Assembly (NCBI RefSeq): GCF_037975245.1
Contig: NC_092563.1
Coordinates: 26,132,960-26,196,959, forward strand
From: Apostichopus japonicus
Lineage: Eukaryota > Echinodermata > Holothuroidea > Aspidochirotida > Stichopodidae
Length of the DNA: 64,000 nucleotides
Direction: 5' to 3'
A model generated the notes under the pieces. It was not told the DNA's origin. It saw only the letters and a program-made list of their open reading frames with translations, and ran no database searches. Numbering within the stretch: position 1 is the stretch's first letter; the number at the start of each line of letters is the position of its first letter. Positions 54,501 to 64,000 of this stretch are shown here, piece after piece. The position numbers were made by a program, and so were the translations under genes.

Positions 54501-55306
54501 ATTGTGTTGTCATGTTTGTGTCGAAATGTTTTATTGCATATATAATTATGAATATATGAAACGAACCATTGATCATTATATTGCAACTGCCTGGTACTCT
54601 TAATTTAGCAAATGCAAAGGATCCTGCAATGGGGTGCATCCCTGGCAAGAAAAGTGTTGGCCTGAACATACTCCTCCCTTCCTTCCTCTACCTTTCTTCC
54701 TCCTGTCCCTTCGTTGTTACGCATATGATATATTACTTCCAGGTTCGACGATAACCGTCGTGACAGGAAACCAGAACACGAAACCCTCAAGATGTGACAT
54801 GTGTGACAGGTTATGTACGCAGGTGTAAGGGTTGGTTAGTCTTGGGCTCTTCAGTGGCCAAGTCGTTTGTAATACTCTTTTTCTCGCGTGCAAACTGCAC
54901 ATGCCTCGAGCCGTTTCTGCCTACCACGAATTTGCTTGCCTACTTAATTTTTCACGCCCGAGGATCTGTCCGATACAAATAGTATCAATCTAAAGCGTTG
55001 TCGCGGGCGTTCTCTGGGCAGAACAGCAAATAGATACGGGAAAATAGCTTTGTGAAAAAGAAAGGCACACCACTAATATGTACATAACAGGGTCTTTAAC
55101 AAGGCTATGGGCAAGTGCGTACACAGTACAGTTTTAAGGAATGAAAGACCCAACTTCTAGATACGACCCTCGATATGCATCCCTCTATGATTGCGTCACC
55201 AATGCTTGCCCAGGTCACATCAGATCGGATCAGAACGAACAATCACTGATGGTGCTCTGTAGACTGTACGCTTCACATCGTCTAACATAAAGCGTTGCCA
55301 GGGACA

Positions 55307-58300
55307 ATGGGACTCGTTCGTGTAAATGTTTTCACATTTTTGCATCGTCAGCTCGTTGCAGGTGTTAAGCAGTCTCAGCGATTGTATTCCAGGTACCACC
55401 GGAGAACCAAGTTTGATCAAATTGAAACCAATGCCGGTTGTATAGCTTTCATAAATCTCGCGGAACTACTCGATCGTAGTGTAGCTTAGCCTTTAGTCAA
55501 TATAAGTACTCAAGTCTATGCTATAGCTAGTGGCTAGGAGGTTGAGTTAACTATTGCCATTTGTAAAAGCCAAGTTTACATTTTGGCCAAGCTTCAGTGT
55601 GATGTGACTAACTTAGGCTTGGAGTTTGAATGCTTTTACACAGAATTTCTCCAAAAACACACAGTCACAATAAGTTCTTGCAGAAAATCTTGTGATACGA
55701 TATTGATGTCAAACTTTTAATGCTGCCATAGAACGGGAAAGGGATTGTATCTACACTAGTATCAGTCATTCTGTGTTTGGTGTTCTATGTTTTTGTAAGG
55801 ATGCATGATGGTCAAACACCCAATTTTCTGCAATATACCCTCCATAATTTTTGTCAAAATTTTAATTTATACAGGTTCTTTTTTTCAAATTTGGGGAAAG
55901 TTCCTAGGACACATGCTTAATGATACCTGAACAGTACATGACATTTGGGATAATTCCAGGGACACAGTAATTGTAATGGTAGCTAAGTTCTAGCATTTAT
56001 CTACTATTTTTAATGTTATATGTCAACTTTTTATTCTTTTGAAGGGTTTTAAATTCTAGGAAATGGCCGGAACTTGGCGAACAATAGTTTGTTAGCCCTA
56101 AGATTAAACAGAAATTCTATTAAGTGTTACATGATGATGTGTTTATTCAAGTTGGCATGATGGGTATGAGCCTTTTGAGTGCAAAACGGAGGCTGACACA
56201 CCGAAAAGGTGGATATAACACAACTAGACATAACTATACATGTAATATCATTAACTTAAAGTCATGTGTGCAGTTGACATAAGAATAACACTACTACTTA
56301 AACATAAAAACAATAACAACAGCATTTCTTTTATTACATCTGTACTTAGAAAAATTCATGTAATGCCAAATTAAGATACAAGTCTGCTCTTCAGTTGACT
56401 CATGCCTGTGGTCTGTTACTCAGTCATGGAATTAACATACATGTGTATCACTGAGCAAAGCAAATGGCATTCATATTTAAGGTAACTGTTTGAATGTACT
56501 CTTTGCTAATATCTAAAGTTATAATAGGAATGAATTTTATTGCCTGTATTTGTTTGTTTTTGTTATTATTAAATGTTTTGTCATTTCTTCAGACAAATAT
56601 TCCCTCCATTGAAGAGCCTATATTGATTGATGGAAGACCTGACTTGAAAAAAGGATTCTTAGGAGTTAATAATAAGAATAATCATAAATTACATTTATAT
56701 AGCTCTTAATACAGCGTTTCAAAGTGCTTTACACAGTAGGAAAGAGACAAAGGAATCCAATCAAAAAAAGAAACTAGGAATCAAACAGAAATGTTGTTAA
56801 TGGTAGTTCATATTGACTGGCAGGGAGTTTTTTGAGTTTCTGCTTAAATTGCTGTAATAATATTAACACATAAATCCCCAATTCAGTCAGTTTGTATCAA
56901 GTTTGTAATTAGTACAAAGTGACCATTTATTTCAAGTGCAGTTCTTGACTTTTGTCTCACTTTTCTCTTCAGTGAAGCGGTACCTTATGCTGCAGTGGAA
57001 GTTAATGGTGTTAAATTTCACTATCAAGAAACAGGCAAGGGTGACCATGTTGTTCTCTTGATCCCAGGTGCTCTAGGTAAGGCAGTCTCATTAAGTAATA
57101 AGCATACTAGCATAGCCTTGTATTGACCCAAGTGCAAGTATTCTTAAATTCAGTTTAAATATGAAAAGTATGAAACAAGTTACTCTCAATTGTTCCATTA
57201 TTCTGATGTTGATAATAGTTGTAGAAAATGTAAAAAGCTGTCATACTTCATATTCATATTTTCAAAAGCAGTAAACTTATTTTGTTTTGCTTTTCTTTTC
57301 TTTTCTTTTTTCTTTTTCTGTTATCAGGTTCCAGTAAATCAGATTATCAGCCGCAATTTGCAAAACTGAACAAGGAAAAATTCCATTTGATTGGAATTGA
57401 TCCCAGAGGATATGGAAAGACTAGACCCCCCGAAAGAGATTTTCCTCTCGATTTTTTTCAACGAGATGCAGATGATGCTGCAGGCTTGATGAGTGTAAGT
57501 GCTTAAACCGTACATGTAGAGCAGTGTGATAAATCAGTATAGATGTCTGTTTGTCCAACTATGTGTCCATCTCTCTGTCAATGACAATGACAACAATTTA
57601 CCAGCAACGTTGTACCATACATGAATGTTTAACAATGCAAAAAACAATATTTTTGATATACAATACAAACTAGAATGACAGGTACAAAGAAAGAAAAACA
57701 TTCATCATAATAATTTATAAATATGATGCCGTATGTGCAACACAAAAGAAGAGACAAAACCTATGACTTGTTCTGCTCCAAATTATTGGGGTTATAGCGC
57801 CATTACTGGGTATGAAAGCCAGTAAAGTAAATGAAAGCACATAATAGAGGATGTAAAAGAGGACGGTGGTACAACCCACCAGACGGATACGTCAGTCCTG
57901 CAAACTTTACAGCTCTCACGTCTCGAAGTCGATTGTTAATAAAAATAATAATGGTTGAGAAGTTCAAGATACAAGTTATTCTTACAGTGGTTAGACGGCA
58001 TTTGTGCAGAAGCACTGCTAACCATAGCTTAAACTGAAGGGTGCTCCACATCAAAACAATAGGGACCACTGTTTTTTTTTAGTGATTAATATTACAGATA
58101 AACAATAGAGTCCACTGTGTATTGCACATAGATACAGGCAAATTGTCGGGTCACAGGTCAGAAAAGTTGTTACTGGGAGATTTCATGAATATGGATTAAA
58201 CCACCTTCCCTCACATATACAAAACTTAAGCTATACAAGTGCATGGTAAAAGAGGGGGGGAAAAAAGAAGCCCAATGCTTATAGAAGGTTTTGCCCCATT

Positions 58301-61300
58301 TAAATATAATAAATATATACATATACTGGGAAGAAATTGTTGAACAGAAACAAAACTCCATAACAAAATTAAATAATAAAAAAAAAATTAAAAATGAGTT
58401 TGTCTCTAATCAATCAAATTAAAACTGGAAGTAAGAAATTAGTTTTGGCATTGATAAGTTGCCAATAGATTTTTTTTATCTCAATACATTACATGTATAG
58501 AGATATTGTAACAGTAAGTGGGACTCTCTCTTCTCTTAAAAATTTTTCAGCGTCTTCATACAAAGTTCTTTTTCTCTGAAATTTCCAGAGCAAGCATATA
58601 TCATATAGGCCAACAAAAGTTACTATTTTTTATTCCAGAATTGTATCTCATTCCATGACTTTTTCACCGATTTATGTCCAAATTTGGCCAAATCCCTCTG
58701 AAAAACCGTTGAACCAAGGCTTTTTTGCACACGCTACAAAACTTGTTTGTTTCCTTGTTTTTGATAATTATCCCCGCCTCCAAGTTTGGTTTGTAGCAGA
58801 TTGGCAATGACTCAAGCCCCGCCTCCAAGTCTGGTTTGTAGCAGATTGGCAATGACTCAAGCCCCGCCTCCAATTCTGGTTTGTAGCAGATTGGTTAGGA
58901 CTCATGGCAGCTACATGTTAGATATACGAAAATGGCCACCCTCGCGACCAATTTTCTATACTGTTGTGAGATATGCTGCTACTGGTAGTGTATTGCACAC
59001 TAATTTCATACACATTGTCGTACTACATTTAATTTATATTAGGACTTCGTCTGTTTATAGCTCCATGGTTTTAGTAATATCAATTTAAGGATTGTACTGT
59101 TGTTCAGGTAGTTTTTCAGAGCAAGAGTCATGATAAGTTTGTTTGATTGCCCATCAGTTATTTTTGTATAATTACGTATACACATTGTTGTGTTTACAAG
59201 TTTAGGCTAGGCCTACAGTAGTGCATCCTATATTAGACTTTCATTTAGTAATGGCCACATTAGCATTGTACTGGTGGTGTTCAGGCAGTTTTGGGCTAGG
59301 GTGCAGTAAGTTTGTTCGATTGCCTTACAGTGTGTTTTAATTTTAACTTAAGTTTCCAACTTATATTTTAACTGTGACTCCATAAATTTAACATAATGTG
59401 AATGGTATAATACAACAACTATTAATTTGGAATAGAGTGTATATTGTGCATTTCTAGAATGAAGCATCATTATGAATTAACAGCTTGTTTGGTATATTTC
59501 TTTAACCCCCCCCCCCAAAAAAAAAGAATTAAGAACAAAAATTATAATCTATCACATTTTATTTTCACTGGAGTATGTATAAAAGAGGAGCCAGCCATAG
59601 CATCACAACTTTTATAAGACTATAAAAATTGGATAAGGTTATGTTTTATTTATAAGGATATAAGATGTATAACTATAAGGTTATAAGAAGTATGTTTAGC
59701 TTTCTTTTGAACCTGTGATGTTTGACATCAAATATTCAAAGAATTAAAAGAAAATACTAAAATGGAGAGGAACTGGGGTGGCTATAAGGAGAGGAGGAGG
59801 CCACCCATCACTTTCAATTAAAAACTTGTAATCTACTTGTACATTATTTTTGCCAAGTCATAAATCCACGAAATCTTCATGTCAAAATTATTGAGAAGGA
59901 AAAACGTGGGTTGTTTTTATACTTGGAAGTGTACACAGTTTTGATGGTAGTCACCACTACAGTCTACAGTAACGTACAGTAGGTCGATAGGCCTAGCTTT
60001 CTCAAGGTGGGCATCAAGAATATGGTCGAGTTGTTAGCCTCTTCTTATTGGACTGTTGTCATTGACGTCAAACTATATGACCAAAAATATTATATATATT
60101 GATATTAATAATTGTAGAGACAGAGCAAAGATATGAAACTAGGAATCGAAATTAGAACTTCCCAGTATTGAGATACTGCATCATTGATGCTCTTGTTTGG
60201 TATCTATTTTTGAAAGAATTCAAGGTTAAGGAGGACTTAATTTTTCTATCTAATGAGTTCCAGAGTTCAAACCCAGATATGGAGAATGGAAAACTGTATT
60301 TCCTTGTCCTTGTCCTCGCATTATTTACAAAGAAAATATTTTTAAATCGTTTATTCAAATCTAAGGGAAAATAATTTTGTAGAGTTGAAGGTAAGATCAT
60401 TTGAAAAATCATGGTCAATCACTTATAAACAAGATACTGCTTCAGACTGCTTTGGTTATTTCTCAGTCCATTTCAAGGTACTCCTGTTGTTTAATACTCA
60501 CTGCTCAAGTTCAGTTTAAGTGTGTACAACAAGGCACATGACTGCAGACATACTCTAAAAATAATCATATAGTGCCATAATTGCCTTGAAACATGGTCAG
60601 TTTATTTATTTTAAAGATCTCCTTAGGAAGAAAACTTTAGATCCTCACACAAGTATTACAAGACTGGCTCCTTTATTGAGTAGAATGCAGTTTATAAGCT
60701 GTTTTCTCTCTTTCCTTCAAAAGCTTTTAACATGCAATAATCTGTGACCTTTTCAATAGATGCTATATTGATGATTTTTATCTTTGATTAGAGATGGTTA
60801 TATTTATCAAGCAGGGCTAATAACTTTTTTCTATCTACTTCTATAGGCGTTAGGTCATAAAAGTTACTCTGTTCTTGGTTGGAGTGACGGAGGCATTGTG
60901 GCTACCATCCTTGCTGCTAAGTATCACGACTCCCTTCGAAAATTGGTCGTGTGGGGAAGTAATGCCTACTTTACAAAAAAGGATTCCGATCTGTTTGAGA
61001 GTAAGTTAATAACCTGGTATGATTGAGTGCATCCTTCTCTTTATTTCAAAGAGCAATTCCATCATCTGATGTAGGATTCATCCTGTCTTTTGCATTATAA
61101 TGTTGAGAACACAAATGGAATTGCTTTTGACGCTCTTGGAGCAACTGGTGACAGCAAGGACAGATTGCTGTAATGCGCTTTTCTGAGCTTGTCTCTTCCA
61201 CACCTCCACCCCATTCATATGTTAATGCACCCTTCACAAAAGTAAAACAACCACTGAGCTAATAGCAGCAGTGTTAATGAAACCTTAATCAATTTGGTGT

Positions 61301-63262
61301 ACATTTAAGTTAATGAACAATGGATATCTGACTCGGAAATTATTAGCAATGGAAAAGTTTAAAAGGCTAGAACAGGATTTGACTGGTCACTCAGGGTAAC
61401 AAGCCCTGCACTGTACCAATTGAGCTGTCTAGCCGTTAGTGAATAGTGAAATTCCCTATATGGTCATTCCCTTGTCCCCAGTCAGAAGCCACTGTACCTT
61501 GCATACTGTGTAAAGCATGTAAAGACACCACAGTTCCATGTAATACAACACCGAAAGTGTCAAAGAGAATGGATTACAAGAGGAATTCAGCTTTTTTATG
61601 TATAAATGTATCCAGCACTTATTTGGTGGTGATCCATATAATTTTATTGTAATAATTGAGAAAAGTTTAGTAATGCACATGTGTGCAATTTATGAAATGC
61701 GTTTGTCCTTCTGCATATAGTGTATCCTTGACGCTGTTGAATACCAGCACAGTTGGTTACCTTTAATGTGTTGCATGTATCTTTAATTAACTGCAACACC
61801 GACCAATATGGCAGGTGCACAGCATAGAAATGTATTGATCTACAGTAGTGTTCTCTTAGAGGGAAAGTGTTCCTCCTCAGTACATTGTTTTTCACAAATT
61901 GTCTGACAATTGTCTGACAAACGACTGAGTGGGAAATGATATCCTGAGCTATAAAGAAACCCAGACATGGTACCTTTGGTTTGGTTTTCTCAGGATTTCT
62001 TAATCTTTCTTAGTAGTGGAATGTTCAACCTAATCATGACGAGAATTAGTCCATTAACCATAGGTTGCATATTGTTCAGTACAAACGGCGGGTTTTTGGA
62101 TGCAACCTATAGCTAATGGACACTTTCGCGGCATGTGGACCAATAGAGTAGTTGCGATCAATTCAATATCCACACAAGTAATATATTTATTCTCCTCTTG
62201 TTCTGCTTAAAACCAGAGACCAGAAACATCGACAATTGGAGCAAACGGATGAAAGATCCGATGATTGAACAATACGGAGAGGATTACTTCCGGAAGACCT
62301 GGTCTGCTTGGATAGATGGCATCATTGAGATTATTGAGGAGATGAAAGGAGATGTCTGCATGGCAGAGTGCAGACAGATTCACAAACCTACGTTGATTCT
62401 CCACGGCGACCACGATCCTATGGTACCCCAGGAACATCCAGTTTACTTGCAGAATAATATCAGAGGATCAAGGTAAACTTATCATAGGGCTAATGGATGA
62501 ATACTTGCCCAGTTCATAATTGGTTCCACTTCGTGTTCAGTAATAGACATGAAGTAATATATATATATATATCTGGAATATGTATGTTAGTTTTTTCATT
62601 TCTTATCTTACTTTCTACTTCTAACCAATTCCACTAAAGTATCCCGAAATCAAATTCAGGTTTTAGTGTCTCATATGAAAATAACAAAACACTAGACCTC
62701 TGCCAAGTGGAATTGAAGCAAAAATATAAATGTAAAATATCCCTGACAATTGAAAAACAAAAGTGTTTGGTAAAGCTAACGACCATTAAGACAAACTAAA
62801 GAAAAACAGAAATTCCTCTATATACAGTATGCTAGTATTAGGCATAGGTGACTGAATTCTAATGTTTATAGTAGGTTAGGGTGTAAGCAGAACTTGTAAG
62901 AAAGGTATATATGCCAATGATAAGAGTTTTATATTTAATGCTTTTCTTGCAGTATTTCCCATTTTGTCATAAGTGAAAATACTAAAAGCTGATATTTTTC
63001 ATGTATGTTCATGACAGGAGAAAAGATGTTGCCAAGACAACCAAATGTCCTGTTGAACAAATATATCTATGCTTTTGATGGTGGCATTACTATTCAGTAA
63101 ACATCTTCCTCTGAGCACAAAGCTGTTTATAACGTTCAAGTTTCTTTTCTCCCTCTTGTGAACAGGTTGATTCGCTTCCCTGACGGAAAACATAACATTC
63201 ATTTGCGCTATGCAGATGAGTTCAACAGACACGTGGAAGACTTCTTGTTAAAGGAGGAGTAA
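55307..63262 (+). CDS. BPHL: BPHL, mitochondrial alpha/beta-hydrolase (valacyclovirase / alpha-amino-acid ester hydrolase)
   Basis: Six exons: 55307-55392, 56973-57076, 57328-57494, 60847-61000, 62217-62472 and 63166-63262 (stop TAA 63260-63262), 864 bases, 287 residues; human BPHL has 291. Exon 1 encodes a basic, Asp/Glu-free leader rich in Leu, Val and Arg, typical of mitochondrial import. Exon 2 has VEVNGVKFHYQETGKGDH and the oxyanion region LIPGALG; exon 3 has IGIDPRGYGKTRPPERDF. The nucleophile elbow GWSDGG puts the catalytic Ser at 132, the acid is Asp237 in HGDHDPMVP, and the base is His265 in GKHNIH. Ser-Asp and Asp-His spacings (105 and 28) are the same as in the human enzyme. The Asp after the nucleophile, which in human BPHL holds the substrate alpha-amino group, is kept. 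All phases join. The start was chosen because the leader ends in phase 2 at CAG/GTACCA and fits exon 2 exactly. Confidence 0.95.
56675..56800 (-). mobile_element. LINE/SINE tail fragment
   Basis: Plus-strand AATAAGAATAATCATAAATT followed by ACATTTATATAGCTCTTAAT is a diverged copy of the ATT-rich, TATATAGCGC tail seen at 25.1 and 32.6 kb, in the same orientation. The right boundary is unclear. It lies in BPHL intron 1. Confidence 0.5.
58772..58892. repeat. 45-base tandem repeat, about 2.7 copies
   Basis: Copies begin CCCCGCCTCCAA at 58772, 58817 and 58862 and continue GGTTTGTAGCAGATTGG. It lies in BPHL intron 3 and is more GC-rich than its surroundings. Confidence 0.88.
60152..60418 (-). mobile_element. 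Decayed LINE reverse transcriptase C-terminus
   Basis: An 88-codon minus-strand open frame ends with FPFSISGFELWNSLDRKIKS and LNSFKNRYQ, the C-terminal pattern of many LINE reverse transcriptases (a WNSLP-like box, then an xxFKxxY box). No upstream RT domain is seen, so this is a 5'-truncated insertion in BPHL intron 3. Confidence 0.6.
61001..62216. other. BPHL intron 4
   Basis: A phase-1 intron of 1.2 kb. Apart from the foldback element near its 3' end I see no gene or element. Confidence 0.8.
62047..62122. mobile_element. Small foldback element upstream of BPHL exon 5
   Basis: CCATTAACCATAGGTTGCAT at about 62051-62070 is complementary to ATGCAACCTATAGCTAATGG at 62100-62119 with two mismatches, separated by about 29 bases. 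It forms a strong hairpin about 95 bases before the exon 5 acceptor. It could be a tiny MITE or a structured RNA element; nothing decides between them. Confidence 0.55.
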
Positions 63263-64000
63263 GGAAAGGTGACCTTTGACTTCTTCTGCAGCATATGGTA
63301 ATATTCACATACCTCAAATCCCAAGCCATATTGCATTATCTAATGTGTATTCATTTCTACAAATCTTTTATTGAAATGTTTTGAAAAGTTAAAGAAACAT
63401 GTCCTTGATGCAACACGAAAGTCTTCCATATGCAAATATGAGTGCGGAGGTAACAGGTAATGAATATTAATGAATGGTATTACATGAATATTAATAAGGC
63501 TTATATGATTATCACCCAACTATCCACATATATCCCATAGGAATTGTCCTTGTTAGATAGAAAATAGTTTGAAGGTGTTATAAAGGAGCTTGATGCATTT
63601 AGGCAAACCCCAGAGTTGGACAAATGTATGTTAGTATGGTTTAGCTCAGGTTCTAGTTTATACATTCAACAAGTTGACCAGTTGAACTGCTAAATTTTCT
63701 GTTGATTGTATATGATTATGTATCTTGAACATGATGTGGTCAAATACCAATTTCTGATATCTAGGCTGTTCTTTGTGATAAAGTTTGCCACCTTTAGATA
63801 ATGTGTCATCAAGGTTTTACATGTTTGACATTTGAAAGCCTTAAGAGGCTGACTATTAAAGCTAACTCCATTTGCACCATTCTGTGCCTCATGATGGTTA
63901 CTTTTAATTTTTTAGTTTTAGTTTTAGTTTAGAAACCCAAGAATCAGAAAGCCTTACAGTAGCTTATTTGAGACATTATCGGTGTTAGATCGGTGTTAGA
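63263..64000. other. BPHL 3' untranslated region and downstream sequence
   Basis: Non-coding sequence after the TAA. No canonical AATAAA is evident; ATTAAA at about 63855 is a possible polyadenylation signal. Nothing else is recognised. Confidence 0.5.

Larger units (their letters stand above)
50913..55306. other. Divergent intergenic region and 5' ends of HYDIN and BPHL
   Basis: It separates the first HYDIN coding exon (minus) from the BPHL ATG (plus). An untranslated HYDIN exon must lie here, because an acceptor precedes the ATG exon. 50913-52073 and 53123-53700 show nothing recognisable. 52074-53108 is the inverted-repeat element cluster. GC content rises toward 54.6-55.3 kb, where the BPHL promoter should be. 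No TATA box can be assigned with confidence. Confidence 0.6.
57495..60846. other. BPHL intron 3
   Basis: A 3.35-kb phase-0 intron between the PRGYG exon and the GWSDGG exon. It contains the 45-base tandem repeat at 58.8 kb and the LINE C-terminus fragment at 60.15-60.42 kb. The rest is AT-rich with nothing recognised. Confidence 0.8.

Noticed and set aside
56592-56680. Possible extra BPHL exon (IPSIEEPILIDGRPDLKKGF) with an acceptor-like TTCTTCAG
   Set aside because: Exon 1 joins exon 2 in exact phase and matches the family without it; the frame runs into a LINE/SINE tail.

Overview
This is metazoan nuclear DNA: AT-rich, with short exons, GT-AG introns, tRNA-derived SINEs, a CR1/L2-like LINE, inverted-repeat elements and many minisatellites. 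The genes and the repeat style suggest a marine invertebrate deuterostome, most likely an echinoderm. That placement is an inference; no species is identified.

Two genes account for all convincing coding sequence. The minus strand from 50912 down to 1970 carries HYDIN, the giant ASH/MSP-domain protein of the ciliary central-pair apparatus. I traced 57 coding exons (10,187 coding bases, about 3,395 codons) whose splice phases join without a break. The ATG is at 50900-50902, and the protein passes through the internal adenylate-kinase-like domain. The rest of the gene, probably about 1,700 codons judging by the roughly 5,100 residues of mammalian HYDIN, lies beyond the left edge. The plus strand from 55307 to 63262 carries BPHL (biphenyl hydrolase-like / valacyclovirase), complete in six exons (287 residues) with a mitochondrial leader and the full Ser-Asp-His triad. 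The two genes are divergent, about 4.4 kb apart from ATG to ATG.

Layout: 1-1969 is HYDIN intron with one inverted-repeat element; 1970-9388 holds ASH domains after the kinase-like domain; 9989-14017 a charged coiled-coil linker; 14817-17429 the kinase-like domain; 18507-31745 ASH domains and an acidic/basic linker; 32.6-36.6 kb a nearly full LINE inside intron 17; 37.2-50.9 kb the N-terminal ASH domains. Then comes an intergenic stretch with three adjacent inverted-repeat elements at 52.07-53.11 kb, two of them with TTAGGG-like cores, and finally BPHL.

The most unusual feature is in two HYDIN introns (after exons 13 and 55). There a minisatellite starts exactly at the exon's 5' splice site and repeats the donor sequence in nearly every unit, giving about 24 and 7 decoy donors. 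A SINE and the LINE share the same 3' tail, which points to a retrotransposition partnership. No prokaryotic, viral or CRISPR system is present. HYDIN introns of 300 bases or more that are not listed separately contain nothing I recognise beyond AT-rich sequence and short simple repeats.
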